Shown piece after piece: positions 47,287 to 58,122 of a stretch of 64,000 bases of DNA. The stretch covers positions 1-64,000 of the forward strand of contig CABZMT010000005.1 in NCBI GenBank assembly GCA_902526965.1, read 5' to 3'. The notes below the pieces were generated by a model. The model did not search any database and had not been told where the DNA came from. It saw nothing but the letters and a program-made list of their open reading frames with translations. Within the stretch, counting starts at the first letter, position 1. Each line of letters begins with the position of its first letter. This DNA is from an uncultured Alphaproteobacteria bacterium (GTDB lineage: Bacteria; Pseudomonadota; Alphaproteobacteria; HIMB59). Position numbers and translations under genes: made by a program.

Positions 47287-49704
47287 CTAGTTTACAAAAG
47301 TTTTTTCTTGATTTTGCTGGTTTTTTGATTTCATAGACTCAGTTACGATGTGCCTCCAATCAAGTTTTTTGTTGATTTTGTTGATTTTTCCATCAATAGC
47401 AATGTCTAGTACTTCTCTAGCAAACTCAACTTTTTTGATATTTAGCTTATTTTGAATATCCTTTTGTATTTCAGAGAGGTCTTTCTCATTTTCCTTTGGA
47501 ATAATAACAGTTTTGATACCGTACCTTATAGCTGCAAGAAGTTTCTCTTTTAAACCTCCAATGGGGAGAACTCTTCCCTTCAAAGTAATTTCTCCAGTCA
47601 TAGCAACGTCACGTTTAATTTTTAAGTCAGTTAGTGATGAAATTAAGGCAGTAAATATTGTTATACCAGCACTAGGTCCATCTTTTGGTGTTGCGCCTTC
47701 GGGGACATGAAGGTGAATATCAACTTTATCAAATACTTTTGGATTTACGCCAAATTCAACTGAATTTGATTTGATATATCCAAGAGCAGCGGTGATTGAC
47801 TCCTTCATGACATCGCCAAGTTTACCAGTGGCATTAATTAAACCTTTACCTGAAGAGAGGTTCACTTCAATATTTAAAATATCGCCACCAACTTGTGTCC
47901 ATGCAAGGCCATTAGTAATTCCAACAAGGTTTTTCTTTTCTAGAATGCTCTCTTTAAATTTTTCAGGGCCTAAAAAATTTACAATTGTCTTTGGATCAAA
48001 AACAAAAGGTTTTTTAGATCTAGATTTTGTTTTTTCCAATTGTAAAACTAATTTTCTAAAAAGCTTATCAAAAACTTTTTCAAGTCCTCTTACCCCTGAC
48101 TCTCTCGTATAATGTCTTACGATTTTAGTGATAACTGACTTGTCAAGCTTAAACTCGTTATTTTTAAGAATGTTCTTATTCATTTTTCTAGGTATTAAAT
48201 ATTTCTTTGCTATTTCAACTTTTTCTTTTTCAGTATATCCAGAAACCTCGATAACCTCTAATCGGTCTAATAATGGGCCAGGAATATTGTATGTGTTACC
48301 TGTGCAAATAAACATCACATTTGATAAGTCATAATCAACCTCTAAATAATGGTCATTGAATTGGTTGTTCTGTTCTGGGTCTAGAACTTCTAATAATGCA
48401 GATGAAGGATCACCTCTCCAATCACTACCAACCTTGTCAATTTCGTCGAGTAGAATAATAGGGTTTGATGTTTTTGTTTTTTTCATAGCCTGAATAAATC
48501 GACCTGGCATTGAACCTATGTATGTTCTTCTATGACCTCTTATTTCAGCCTCATCTCTTAAACCACCTAGTGAAATTTTTGCAAATTCTCTACCAGTAGC
48601 TCTTGCAATTGATTTACCTAAAGAGGTTTTTCCAACACCTGGGGGTCCAATGAAACAAAGAATTGTACCTGAGGCTTTTTTTGATCTTTTTTTAACAGCA
48701 AGGAATTCAAGAATTCTTTCTTTAACTTTTTCAAGACCATAATGATCATCATTTAATATTTTTTCAGAACCCTTAATATCTATGACTTCTTTTGAGAATT
48801 TTTCCCATGGAATATCCAATATCCACTCTAGGTAATTACGTATCACTGAAGCTTCAGCAGACATAGGGCTCATAGACTTTAATTTTTTAAATTCATTTAA
48901 GGCTTTTTCTTTTGCTTCTTTGGATAATTTTACTTCATTAATTTTTTTCTCAATTTCAGAATACTCGTTAGAACCATCTTCACCATCACCAAGTTCTTTT
49001 TGAATAGCTTTCATTTGTTCATTTAAGTAATATTCTCTTTGAGTTTTTTCCATTTGTCTTTTAACTCTATTTTTGATTTTTTTCTCAAGAGCAGAAAAAT
49101 TTAATTCTTTTGAAAAGAAATTTAGTAAGTTTTGAATTTTTTTTTCGATATCAATGATTTCTAAGTTTTTTTGTTTTTCATCAATACCTAAGTTTAGATT
49201 ATAATAAATGTTATCAATAAATTGATATGGATCTTCTATATTTAAAAGACCCTCAAGAATGTCATTATTATTTCCAATATTTTGGATATAATTTTGAAAT
49301 TCGTTTTTGAGAACTCTTAATGAAGCTTTTAATTCAGTAGAATTTTTTTTATTAATATTTACTGGCTCTAGCTTGGCAGTAAGAAAGTTATTGCTAGCTT
49401 TAACTGCAGATTTTATTTTAACAATTTCTAAACCTTCCGTGAGAACTTTATAAGTATTATCAGGTAACTTGAGGAATTGTATAATTTTAGATTTTACCCC
49501 ATAAGAATAAACATCGTTTACTTGGGGATCATCAGTAGTTGGCTCTTTCTGGGTAAATAAATAAATAATTTTGTTGTTATTATTCATTGCAAAATTAATT
49601 GCATCTATCGATTTTGCTCGACCAACAAATAAAGGTGATGTGATAGAGGGATATACAACTAAATCCCTTAAAGGTAAGATTGGTCCGATAATTTGATTTT
49701 CCAT
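47287..49704 (-). CDS. lon: ATP-dependent protease Lon
   Basis: Cytoplasmic AAA+ protease for misfolded and regulatory proteins, 805 residues. Order: N-terminal substrate domain (about 1-210), coiled helical linker with MEKTQREYYLNEQMKAIQKE, AAA+ module with Walker A GPPGVGKTS, Walker B ILLDEIDK, GGLRDEAEIRGHRRTYIGS, and the peptidase with catalytic Ser in PKDGPSAGIT (about 678) and Lys in GGLKEKLLAA (about 721). Lies between clpX and hupB. Confidence 0.97.
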   Translation of the reverse strand: MENQIIGPILPLRDLVVYPSITSPLFVGRAKSIDAINFAMNNNNKIIYLFTQKEPTTDDPQVNDVYSYGVKSKIIQFLKLPDNTYKVLTEGLEIVKIKSAVKASNNFLTAKLEPVNINKKNSTELKASLRVLKNEFQNYIQNIGNNNDILEGLLNIEDPYQFIDNIYYNLNLGIDEKQKNLEIIDIEKKIQNLLNFFSKELNFSALEKKIKNRVKRQMEKTQREYYLNEQMKAIQKELGDGEDGSNEYSEIEKKINEVKLSKEAKEKALNEFKKLKSMSPMSAEASVIRNYLEWILDIPWEKFSKEVIDIKGSEKILNDDHYGLEKVKERILEFLAVKKRSKKASGTILCFIGPPGVGKTSLGKSIARATGREFAKISLGGLRDEAEIRGHRRTYIGSMPGRFIQAMKKTKTSNPIILLDEIDKVGSDWRGDPSSALLEVLDPEQNNQFNDHYLEVDYDLSNVMFICTGNTYNIPGPLLDRLEVIEVSGYTEKEKVEIAKKYLIPRKMNKNILKNNEFKLDKSVITKIVRHYTRESGVRGLEKVFDKLFRKLVLQLEKTKSRSKKPFVFDPKTIVNFLGPEKFKESILEKKNLVGITNGLAWTQVGGDILNIEVNLSSGKGLINATGKLGDVMKESITAALGYIKSNSVEFGVNPKVFDKVDIHLHVPEGATPKDGPSAGITIFTALISSLTDLKIKRDVAMTGEITLKGRVLPIGGLKEKLLAAIRYGIKTVIIPKENEKDLSEIQKDIQNKLNIKKVEFAREVLDIAIDGKINKINKKLDWRHIVTESMKSKNQQNQEKTFVN

Positions 49705-49727
49705 ACTATTAAAATAGTGAGGAATTT

Positions 49728-50981
49728 TTAATTTTCACCCACTTTTTTTTTTAATTTTACTTTCTCTTTATATACGATTATAGGATTATTTGAGATTACT
49801 GACTCTTTGCTCAAAACAACCTTATCCACAGAGTCTTTGTCAGGTATATCAAACATACAATCAAGGAGTAACTTTTCCATTATAGATCTAAGACCTCTAG
49901 CTCCAATTTTTTTCTCTACTGCTAATTGAGCAATCTGTTCTCTTCCATCATCTGTTATCTCAAATTCCACACCTTCAAAAGAAAAAAGAGCTTTATATTG
50001 CTTAGATATTGCATTTTTTGGCTTAGTAAGTATCTCTTTTAAATCCTCTAGAGATAACTCGTTAAGACTTGCACTAACAGGAAGCCTTCCAACTAGTTCA
50101 GGAATGAGTCCAAATTTAATTAAATCATCATTTTCTAGCTGCGAAGTCAATGGTTGGTCCTGATTTACTGATTTATTGAAGCCTATGGACTTTTTATTCA
50201 CACGATTTTTAATAATTTTATCAACGCCCTCAAAAGCACCACCACAAACGAACAATATGTTTTTAGTATCAACTTGAAGAAACTCTTGTTGCGGATGTTT
50301 CCTTCCTCCTTGAGGAGGTACACTAGCCGTGGTACCTTCAATGATTTTTAGAAGTGCTTGTTGAACACCCTCTCCTGAAACATCTCTGGTTATTGAAGGA
50401 TTCTCACTTTTTCTTCCAACTTTATCTATTTCATCAATATATACGATACCCTTTTGCGCCAAAGACACGTCATAATCACATTGTTGGAGTAATCTTAAAA
50501 TAATATTTTCAACATCCTCACCAACATATCCAGCCTCAGTAAGAGTAGTTGCATCAGCAATCGTAAAGGGAACATTCAAAAATTTTGCTAACGTTTGGGC
50601 AAGAAGAGTTTTACCACATCCTGTAGGTCCTATTAATAAAATGTTTGATTTAGATATTTCAATATCCTTTGAGGGATTTTGGACTCTTTTGTAATGATTA
50701 TATACAGAGACAGACAATATTTTCTTTGCATGATCTTGACCAATTATATGATCATCTAAATAATCATAAATCTCACTAGGTTTTGGTATTTCAAATTTTT
50801 TCTTTGTATCGATTTTATCATCTTCAACTAATATATCCTTACATAGAACCACGCATTCATTACAGATATAAACATTTGGGCCAGCTATAAGCTTTTTTAC
50901 TTCTTCTTGGCTTTTACCACAAAAAGAGCAGGATATTTTTTTATCAGAGCTATTAGCAGAAGTTATTTTTTCATCAGACAT
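49728..50981 (-). CDS. clpX: ClpX, AAA+ unfoldase of ClpXP
   Basis: Feeds tagged proteins to ClpP. 417 residues. Seen: the N-terminal C4 zinc finger [12 protein letters not shown] ... CNECVVLC, Walker [13 protein letters not shown], Walker [13 protein letters not shown], pore loop and sensor motifs including [10 protein letters not shown], and the IGF loop region used to dock on ClpP (KSIGFNKS). It starts three bases after the clpP stop. Confidence 0.97.
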   Translation of the reverse strand: MSDEKITSANSSDKKISCSFCGKSQEEVKKLIAGPNVYICNECVVLCKDILVEDDKIDTKKKFEIPKPSEIYDYLDDHIIGQDHAKKILSVSVYNHYKRVQNPSKDIEISKSNILLIGPTGCGKTLLAQTLAKFLNVPFTIADATTLTEAGYVGEDVENIILRLLQQCDYDVSLAQKGIVYIDEIDKVGRKSENPSITRDVSGEGVQQALLKIIEGTTASVPPQGGRKHPQQEFLQVDTKNILFVCGGAFEGVDKIIKNRVNKKSIGFNKSVNQDQPLTSQLENDDLIKFGLIPELVGRLPVSASLNELSLEDLKEILTKPKNAISKQYKALFSFEGVEFEITDDGREQIAQLAVEKKIGARGLRSIMEKLLLDCMFDIPDKDSVDKVVLSKESVISNNPIIVYKEKVKLKKKVGEN

Positions 50982-50983
50982 AT

Positions 50984-51574
50984 TTATTTTTCAATTCTAG
51001 TGGTTATAACTTTATCAATCAAACCAAATTTTTGTGCCTCCTCTGGATCAAAGAATCTATCTCTTTCCATTGCTTTTTCAATTTCATTTATACTAATTTT
51101 AGTGTGTTTTTGATAGATCTCGTTAAGTCTTTTTTTTGTCTTTAAAATTTCTTCAGCATGAATTTTAATGTCGCTAGCTTGTCCAGAAAAACCACCTGAT
51201 GGTTGATGTATCATAATTTTAGCATGAGGTAAGGCATATCTATTTCCCTCTTTACCAGCAGCGAGTATCAATGAACCTGCTGAGGCAGCTTGTCCAATAC
51301 ACACTGTATGAACGGGGCATTTAATGTATTGCATTGTGTCATACATAGCAAAGCCAGCAGTAACCAGCCCACCAGGTGAATTGATATATAGATTGATAGG
51401 TTCTTCCGGGTTTTCAGACTCTAAAAATAATAATTGAGCACAAATTAGTGAGGCAGTTTCATCGTTAATTGGGCCTGTAAGAAAGATTATTCTTTCTCTG
51501 AGCAGTCTAGAGAAAATATCAAAAGATCTCTCTCCTTTTCCAGATTGTTCAATGACTATGGGTACCAGATTCAT
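50984..51574 (-). CDS. clpP: ClpP protease subunit
   Basis: Serine protease barrel of ClpXP, 196 residues. Catalytic triad seen: Ser98 in [11 protein letters not shown], His123 in MIHQPSGG and Asp172 in ERDRFFD. N-terminal [20 protein letters not shown] is the classical start. It overlaps the end of tig by 26 bases, suggesting coupling of chaperone and protease expression. Confidence 0.97.
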   Translation of the reverse strand: MNLVPIVIEQSGKGERSFDIFSRLLRERIIFLTGPINDETASLICAQLLFLESENPEEPINLYINSPGGLVTAGFAMYDTMQYIKCPVHTVCIGQAASAGSLILAAGKEGNRYALPHAKIMIHQPSGGFSGQASDIKIHAEEILKTKKRLNEIYQKHTKISINEIEKAMERDRFFDPEEAQKFGLIDKVITTRIEK

Positions 51575-52775
51575 GATTGTGAGATCCTTTTTTCATTAAT
51601 TGCTCTAAACTTAACTTAGTTTCTTTGATTTTGAAAGTTTTCATAGACTCATCTGCTATTTTATTTCTTAATAGAGTTCCGTAGGCAGTCTCAGCTGTTC
51701 TCTGATCAATTTTTTCACCATAGTATTTTTGAATATATTGTTGTAATTCTTTTTGATCAACTTTCACATTTAAGAATTTAACCAATTCTGAGAATAATAC
51801 ATCTTTTTGTATATTCTCACTTGTAAGTTTTTTTAAACTTTCAATCCTCTCTTTGTGTTCATCTTTCATTAAAGATAGGTCAATTTGATATTTTCTTTTG
51901 AGTTCTAAATTTACAACTTCATCATTAATATCAATCTTTTTTTTCTCAGATAAAACTTTAAGGAGGTCCTCTATAAAAAATTCCTTTTGAAGATAATTCA
52001 TATCCTCGTTTAATTTGTTATCAATTTTATCATTTAATTCTTGTGTAGAATTTAGTTTTAAAATTTTTATTAATTCTGCGTCATTTTTTGGATAAATCTT
52101 TTTATTAATATCTCTAATTTTCGCCTCTATTTTTGTACCCTTTGCAGTGAAACTAAAGTCAGATTTGTTTTTAATTTTTAATAGAGCTTTCTTTAAATCT
52201 ATGAATATTTCTTCTTTTGTCTCGGTATTTAAATCAACCCTTACCTCTTTTTGAGTAAATAATTTCTTTTGTTCTTCTTCAAAATTTAGTATTTCAAAAT
52301 CAACCACAGAATTATCATCTGATATGTCTATGCTCTCCAAAGAATAATATTCTTTTCTGACCTTTTCTCTAAAGTCATCAATATCTTTTTTAGTTACCTC
52401 TGATGTAACTTTTTCAATTTCACTTTCTTTTAGCTCATCCAATTTAATTTCTGGTTTCAAATAAAAGGCTAAAGAAAAATTGTAAGAGTCTTTAAAACTC
52501 ACATCAGGCTGAATCATAGATTGAATTTTTTCCTTTTCACTAATTGTATTAATATTTTTTGAAATTTCATCGTTTAGAACTTCATTTTCAATTTGAGGGC
52601 CTATCTTGGATTTTATTATATTAATAGGCACCTTCCCCTTTCTAAAACCTGCTATTTCAAAAGAAGGTTGTTTATCTAAAAGCTTTTGATCGATAATTTT
52701 ACCTATTGCATCTTGATCTAAAGAAACCTCAAAGGAGGATTTGAAGTTATTTTTTTCTATATTTTTATATTCCAT
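51549..52775 (-). CDS. tig: Trigger factor, ribosome-associated chaperone
   Basis: Holds nascent chains at the ribosome exit. 408 residues from the ATG at 52,775; anything further upstream would read through tRNA-Leu and tRNA-His. Seen: ribosome-binding loop GFRKGKVP (about residues 45-52), a PPIase-like central domain, and a long helical C-terminal domain. The tail [11 protein letters not shown] is His-rich. The ATG lies only 13 bases after the tRNA-Leu CCA end, with no Shine-Dalgarno. Confidence 0.94.
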   Translation of the reverse strand: MEYKNIEKNNFKSSFEVSLDQDAIGKIIDQKLLDKQPSFEIAGFRKGKVPINIIKSKIGPQIENEVLNDEISKNINTISEKEKIQSMIQPDVSFKDSYNFSLAFYLKPEIKLDELKESEIEKVTSEVTKKDIDDFREKVRKEYYSLESIDISDDNSVVDFEILNFEEEQKKLFTQKEVRVDLNTETKEEIFIDLKKALLKIKNKSDFSFTAKGTKIEAKIRDINKKIYPKNDAELIKILKLNSTQELNDKIDNKLNEDMNYLQKEFFIEDLLKVLSEKKKIDINDEVVNLELKRKYQIDLSLMKDEHKERIESLKKLTSENIQKDVLFSELVKFLNVKVDQKELQQYIQKYYGEKIDQRTAETAYGTLLRNKIADESMKTFKIKETKLSLEQLMKKGSHNHESGTHSH

Positions 52776-52788
52776 TTTTTTATTTATT

Positions 52789-52870
52789 TGGTGCGCCAGG
52801 AGGGACTCGAACCCCCACGGTTGCCCACTGGTTCCTAAGACCAGCGCGTCTACCATTCCGCCACTGGCGC
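52789..52870 (-). tRNA. tRNA-Leu (anticodon TAG)
   Basis: 82 bases with encoded CCA. Acceptor GCGCCAG pairs with CTGGCGC; anticodon stem CTGGT/ACCAG around CTTAGGA, anticodon TAG; a compact variable arm; T arm GGGGG-TTCGAGT-CCCTC. Cotranscribed upstream of tig. Confidence 0.94.
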
Positions 52871-52876
52871 GCAAAT

Positions 52877-52954
52877 TGGGGCGAGTAAGGGGACTTGAAC
52901 CCCCGACCTCCGGTACCACAAACCGGCGCTCTAACCAACTGAGCTACACCCGCC
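52877..52954 (-). tRNA. tRNA-His (anticodon GTG)
   Basis: 78 bases with encoded CCA and an encoded extra 5' G (G-1) opposite C73, the identity element for HisRS. Acceptor GCGGGTG pairs with TACTCGC; anticodon stem CCGGT/ACCGG with loop containing GTG; T arm GGGGG-TTCAAGT-CCCCT. Six bases upstream of tRNA-Leu on the same strand. Confidence 0.95.
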
Positions 52955-52959
52955 AAAAA

Positions 52960-53358
<399 letters not shown>

Positions 53359-53397
53359 TTCTTATTTTGCCAAGTTATTAATTTAGGAGGATATTAA

Positions 53398-54813
53398 ATG
53401 GATAAAAAATCATTACAAAAAATGATCGATGAGAATGGAATTAAATACATAGATTTCAGATTTACCGATCCATTAGGGACATGGCAGCATTTTTCAAATC
53501 ATATTAATACTTTTGAGATGGATGTTTTTGAAGAAGGAGTTGGATTCGATGGTTCTTCAATTAGATGTTTTCAATCAATCGAAGCAAGTGACATGATATT
53601 AATTCCAGATATGGAAACTGCATTTGTAGATCCATTTTTTACAGACCCTACTCTAGTTTTGATATGTGACATCCAGGATCCAATCACTGGACAAAAATAT
53701 GATAAAGATCCAAGATACGTTGCAAAGAAAGCAGAAGAATATGTTAAGACATCTGGTATTGGTGATAGTATTTTTTTTGGACCAGAAGCTGAGTTTTTTC
53801 TGTTTAATAATGTTCAAATTAACACACACCCTCATCATTCTTCTTTTTCTGTGGACTCAGGTGAAGCTGTTTGGAATACAGGTACAAATGAAAGTCCAAA
53901 TCTAGGTTATAAGGTCAGAAATAAAGGCGGCTATTTCCCATGCCCGCCTCACGACACTATGCAAGATGTTAGATCAGAAATGGTAAATCATATGGTCTCA
54001 ATTGGTATGAGTGTAGAAGCTCAGCACCATGAGGTTGCTACTGCTGGTCAATGTGAAATTGATTTAAAATTCGACACTTTAGTTAAGATGGCTGATGACC
54101 TTCAAAAATATAAATATGTTGTTAGAAATACAGCAAAAAGTAATGGTTTGAGTGCCACTTTTATGCCAAAACCACTCTCAAATGATAATGGTTCAGGAAT
54201 GCATTGCCATCAAAGTATTTGGTCAAATGGTAAACCAATATTTTACGGTGAAGGTGGATATGCTAATCTTAGTGATGAAGCAAAATTCTATATTGGTGGT
54301 TTGCTTAAACACGCCCCATCTTTGTTAGCATTTACAAATCCTACTATAAATTCTTATAAGAGATTAGTTCCCGGTTATGAGGCGCCAGTAAAACTTGCAT
54401 ACTCTAATAGAAATAGAAGTGCCATATGTAGAATACCTGCGTATTCTCCATCACCAAAAGCAAAAAGAGTCGAGTTTAGATGTCCAGATGCCACTGCGAA
54501 TGGTTATTTATCATTTTCAGCTATGCTCATGGCAGGTTTAGATGGAATTAAAAATAGGATTGATCCTGGCGAACCAATGGACAAAAATCTTTATGATTTA
54601 CCTCCTGAAGAACAGTCAAAAGTGAAAGAGGTACCAGGTAGTCTTGAAGAAGCAATTGATAATTTAGAAGCTAATCATGACTTCCTACTTGAAGGTAATG
54701 TTTTCACTAAAGACTTACTTGAGTCATATATTGAATATAAAAGAGAAGAAGAAATCGAGCCAAATAAATTACTTGTTACACCAGCTGAGTTCGATATGTA
54801 TTACGACTATTAA
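53398..54813 (+). CDS. glnA: Glutamine synthetase, type I
   Basis: Assimilates ammonium by making glutamine from glutamate and ATP. 471 residues. Seen: FDGSSIRCFQSIEASDM, FFGPEAEFFLF, GQCEIDLKFD, the ATP-binding KPLSNDNGSGMHCHQS, NRSAICRIP, and the adenylylation loop KNLYDLPPEE with Tyr399. A strong AGGAGG (53,385-53,390) precedes the ATG. The convergent glnE encodes the enzyme that modifies this Tyr. Confidence 0.98.
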   Translation: MDKKSLQKMIDENGIKYIDFRFTDPLGTWQHFSNHINTFEMDVFEEGVGFDGSSIRCFQSIEASDMILIPDMETAFVDPFFTDPTLVLICDIQDPITGQKYDKDPRYVAKKAEEYVKTSGIGDSIFFGPEAEFFLFNNVQINTHPHHSSFSVDSGEAVWNTGTNESPNLGYKVRNKGGYFPCPPHDTMQDVRSEMVNHMVSIGMSVEAQHHEVATAGQCEIDLKFDTLVKMADDLQKYKYVVRNTAKSNGLSATFMPKPLSNDNGSGMHCHQSIWSNGKPIFYGEGGYANLSDEAKFYIGGLLKHAPSLLAFTNPTINSYKRLVPGYEAPVKLAYSNRNRSAICRIPAYSPSPKAKRVEFRCPDATANGYLSFSAMLMAGLDGIKNRIDPGEPMDKNLYDLPPEEQSKVKEVPGSLEEAIDNLEANHDFLLEGNVFTKDLLESYIEYKREEEIEPNKLLVTPAEFDMYYDY

Positions 54814-54814
54814 A

Positions 54815-57139
54815 CTAATTTAAGAGCAACCTGTCCAAATATTTTTTATTATCTAATTTGGGCGGGTTGCCTGTTAACTCTTCATTCATTAATAAATTTC
54901 TAAGATAATCTATTTCCTTAAAATAAATAATTTTTTTGCAGTTAATTTGGTTAATATCCACAAAAATTTTGTAAATTTGAAAAAGATCTTTAATATTTTC
55001 TAAAGGTTTTTTAGCTTTAATAATTTTTAATAGATAATCATTATCAATTTTAGAAAAGCTAGAGATAATATGTTTTTTCATTTTCTTAAAATACTTAGCC
55101 AATTTGAGATTATCTGTAAGAAGATAGACTTTTAGAAAAGACAATTTATGAAATGGTTCATTAGTGTTTACATAGAATGAAAAAAAATTATCAATATTTA
55201 TTACTTGATCAGAATCTCTATCGAAAGGTTTATTTCTATCATCTATAACTAAAATATTGGGATCAATATACTGTTTAATTATTGAATAAAATCTTCTTAC
55301 AATTTTTATATTATCTATATGATTATTTTTTTTGGACTGATAGGTAAAAAAGATGTCTAAATCAGAGAAATTTGAAGCATTTTTAATACCATAGCTGCCA
55401 AATAAAATTGGTGTTAGATCAGAGAATATATTAATTCTATTTGCAATATAATCATTTTTTACAAGCTCGAAAATGTAAAAGATAAATTTCCTAACAGCAA
55501 TATTTCTTTTTCTGAGATAATCATGATTTGTAATTTTTTGAGATAATAATAGATAATCTAATAAAAATAAAATTTCATAAATATCTTGAATAGATTTTTT
55601 TAAATCTAAATCAAAATTATCAGAAAACTCTCTTAATTTAAAAATAGGTACACCATAATTGAAAAAATATACTAAAGACTCAATTAAAAAATTGTTCTTG
55701 AAGATTAAATTAGTTAATTTAGGTGATTGTCCAAAAATAAGAATTAATTCTATAAATAATTTACTATTATATTTATATAAAGCAGTTAAATGAACACCAG
55801 ATTTATAATAATTTATTAAATAATCAAATTTTATAATTAACTCATCACGTTTATCATTTTTAGATAAAATATTTATTAAATTAGAAATAGACTCTAAATA
55901 ATCGTTTTTTACAGCCTCAGAGCTATTAATTTTTTCAGCGCGTTTGAAAAGATTTTTAATTATTTTTTGACTTGAAATATTAAATTTTTGAGATTGTAAG
56001 ATTTCTCTATCAATTTTAGGGAAAAATAGACGTTGATATATTGCCTGTATTTGAAAATAATGCTTTTCTAAATTTATTGAAAAATTTTCAATTATGGACT
56101 CTAGATATGCTCTGTCAGTGTTAATGACGTTTTGAAATGTGTTTTGTTTTATATGTAAATAATTTTCAATTTTACGGAAATAGTAATAAGCATCAGTAAT
56201 ATTTTTTAAGTCATTTTTTGGAATGATATTTTTATGAGTTTTAAAATTAATTAGCAATTTATGAATATTACTCTCTTTGAGAGAATTTATTTTTCCAGAC
56301 CAGAGCAATTGATTAAAGTGAATAATATTTTCACAAGATCTAATAAAGCCATATGAATTTTTAATATCTAAATTTTGTTCATTATTTTTATATGCAAAAA
56401 GTTTTTTAATTTCATCTATTGCATAATAATCAAATGATCTACGAAATAAAAAACTTTTAATTGACTGTTTAAATGAAAAATATTTTTGAATATTCCCACA
56501 TAAAAAACTAGATCTATGAAAAGCTAATCTTTCCCAATTTCTACCAATAGATGTATAGTAATTAATAGACTGTTCAATATCGGATATTAATAAAGAATTA
56601 CCAAAATCAGGTCTTAACCTTAAATCTATCCTATGAAAAAAAGTTTCAGACACATTTGATATATCACTTATAATTTTTTTTATGGCTTTATTAAAATCTA
56701 TTGCAGAAATTGGACTTTTATTTGAGTCATAAAATACAATGAGATCTATATCGGATGCGAAATTCAAATCTTTTACACCAATTTTACCCATGCCTATTAT
56801 GAAATAAAAATTATTCAAATTTATATTAAAAAATTTAACTAAATTGAAATTAATTATTTTACTTAAAATATTCTTACATAGTATAGACCACAATCTTGAG
56901 CCATTAGGTTGAGAAATTAAATTCAGATGAATTGATAAAAAAATTAAATAAATTAATTCCTCTTTCAAAACATTTATATTTAAAAAATGTGGAGATTTAG
57001 AGACTTTATATTTATTTAAATTATTTTTATAGTGATTAAGTATTAATTTTGAGTCAAGGTTATTAAGATTATATGATTTATTAAGATATTTATATTTTGA
57101 TAAAAATGAAGAATGTTTATATAGGTCCTCTAACTCCAA
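54815..57139 (-). CDS. glnE: Glutamine synthetase adenylyltransferase/deadenylylase, short form
   Basis: Adds or removes AMP on the GlnA tyrosine in response to PII. 774 residues against about 950 in typical members. Two nucleotidyltransferase domains: N-terminal GMGKIGVKDLNFASDIDLIV (about 120-140, deadenylylase) and a degenerate C-terminal FGSYGIKNASNFSDLDIFF (about 580-600, adenylylase), both keeping the DxD. It is Ile, Asn, Lys and Phe-rich, like its dus neighbour. The start is TTG at 57,139, overlapping dus by 10 bases. It meets glnA tail to tail with one base between stops. Confidence 0.88.
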   Translation of the reverse strand: MELEDLYKHSSFLSKYKYLNKSYNLNNLDSKLILNHYKNNLNKYKVSKSPHFLNINVLKEELIYLIFLSIHLNLISQPNGSRLWSILCKNILSKIINFNLVKFFNINLNNFYFIIGMGKIGVKDLNFASDIDLIVFYDSNKSPISAIDFNKAIKKIISDISNVSETFFHRIDLRLRPDFGNSLLISDIEQSINYYTSIGRNWERLAFHRSSFLCGNIQKYFSFKQSIKSFLFRRSFDYYAIDEIKKLFAYKNNEQNLDIKNSYGFIRSCENIIHFNQLLWSGKINSLKESNIHKLLINFKTHKNIIPKNDLKNITDAYYYFRKIENYLHIKQNTFQNVINTDRAYLESIIENFSINLEKHYFQIQAIYQRLFFPKIDREILQSQKFNISSQKIIKNLFKRAEKINSSEAVKNDYLESISNLINILSKNDKRDELIIKFDYLINYYKSGVHLTALYKYNSKLFIELILIFGQSPKLTNLIFKNNFLIESLVYFFNYGVPIFKLREFSDNFDLDLKKSIQDIYEILFLLDYLLLSQKITNHDYLRKRNIAVRKFIFYIFELVKNDYIANRINIFSDLTPILFGSYGIKNASNFSDLDIFFTYQSKKNNHIDNIKIVRRFYSIIKQYIDPNILVIDDRNKPFDRDSDQVINIDNFFSFYVNTNEPFHKLSFLKVYLLTDNLKLAKYFKKMKKHIISSFSKIDNDYLLKIIKAKKPLENIKDLFQIYKIFVDINQINCKKIIYFKEIDYLRNLLMNEELTGNPPKLDNKKYLDRLLLN

Positions 57140-58077
57140 ATATGACTCCTCTCAAAGTAATTCAATAGATCTTTAGTGTTATCTATTATAGAGAGATCTT
57201 TCTTAATTTTTTTGGAATTAGTCATATTATTTAGTGCAGTAAATAAACTTTTTTTTAATAAATTAATATTTAAATATTTATAGTTATCTAAATCTTTTAT
57301 TGAATTCATTATTAAAGGTGTTTTATTCTCAATTTCTTCAAGCTTTAGTCTTTCTAAAAAAAATGTATCTTTAGAAAACTGTCTTCCAATCATAAATTGA
57401 TTAATATTTTTTGATTTAAAAAAATTAAATGTTTCTAAGTTATTGACCTCGCCATTAGGAATAAGTTCCATTTCTGGAAATTTTTTAGTGCACTCCGTAA
57501 ATAGATCATAATTTATTTTTGGGATTGTTCTATTTTTTTTTGTATCTAAATTTAAAACACCATTCCTACAATGAATAAAAACTTTTTTAATTCCTATTTC
57601 ATTGAAAAGATTTAGATAACTGAAAATATAATTTTTATCTTCATTCATTCCTAATCCCAATCTACACTTTACTGACACTTCATACTTGTAATTGATTAAT
57701 TCAAATAAGCATTTTTTTACCAGGTCATAATTTTGAGTTAATGCAAGACCAAGCATATTTTCTTGTACTCTAGAACTTGGGCACCCTAAATTGAAATTGA
57801 CGTGTTTTAAGATATCTATACGATTTAAAATATTTATTGTCCTTTTAATTTCTTGAGGATCTGAACCAGCAATTTGTATAGCACTTTTATTTTTTTCTAA
57901 AAAATGCTTACTAATCGTTTTAATCTCATTATGAATAATTGCTTTATCAACAATCATTTCAGAGAAAGTAAGAACACGATTTCCATAAATATTTTCTATT
58001 AAACTTCTAAAATAACAGTCAGTGTATCCCATCATTGGCGCTAAATAATAATTCATCGAAAAAATTCTTTTATTCAT
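57130..58077 (-). CDS. dusA: tRNA-dihydrouridine synthase, DusA-like, lacking the catalytic Cys
   Basis: FMN enzyme family that reduces uridine 20/20a in the tRNA D-loop. 315 residues. Seen: YLAPMMGYTDCYFRSL, AIQIAGSDP, FNLGCPSSRVQ, VSVKCRLGLG with FMN-binding Lys, IHCRNGVL, the DusA-type LDTKKNRTIPKINYD and MIGRQ. In homologues the stretch after the VQ motif reads FGACLM with the proton-donating Cys; here it is LGLALT, with Ala112 in that place. Either activity is reduced or another residue substitutes. A start at 58,056 is also possible. Confidence 0.82.
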   Translation of the reverse strand: MNKRIFSMNYYLAPMMGYTDCYFRSLIENIYGNRVLTFSEMIVDKAIIHNEIKTISKHFLEKNKSAIQIAGSDPQEIKRTINILNRIDILKHVNFNLGCPSSRVQENMLGLALTQNYDLVKKCLFELINYKYEVSVKCRLGLGMNEDKNYIFSYLNLFNEIGIKKVFIHCRNGVLNLDTKKNRTIPKINYDLFTECTKKFPEMELIPNGEVNNLETFNFFKSKNINQFMIGRQFSKDTFFLERLKLEEIENKTPLIMNSIKDLDNYKYLNINLLKKSLFTALNNMTNSKKIKKDLSIIDNTKDLLNYFERSHIWS

Positions 58078-58122
58078 TGAAAAATACTTTAATAAAAGTA
58101 AAAATCATTAAAAATCAAGACA

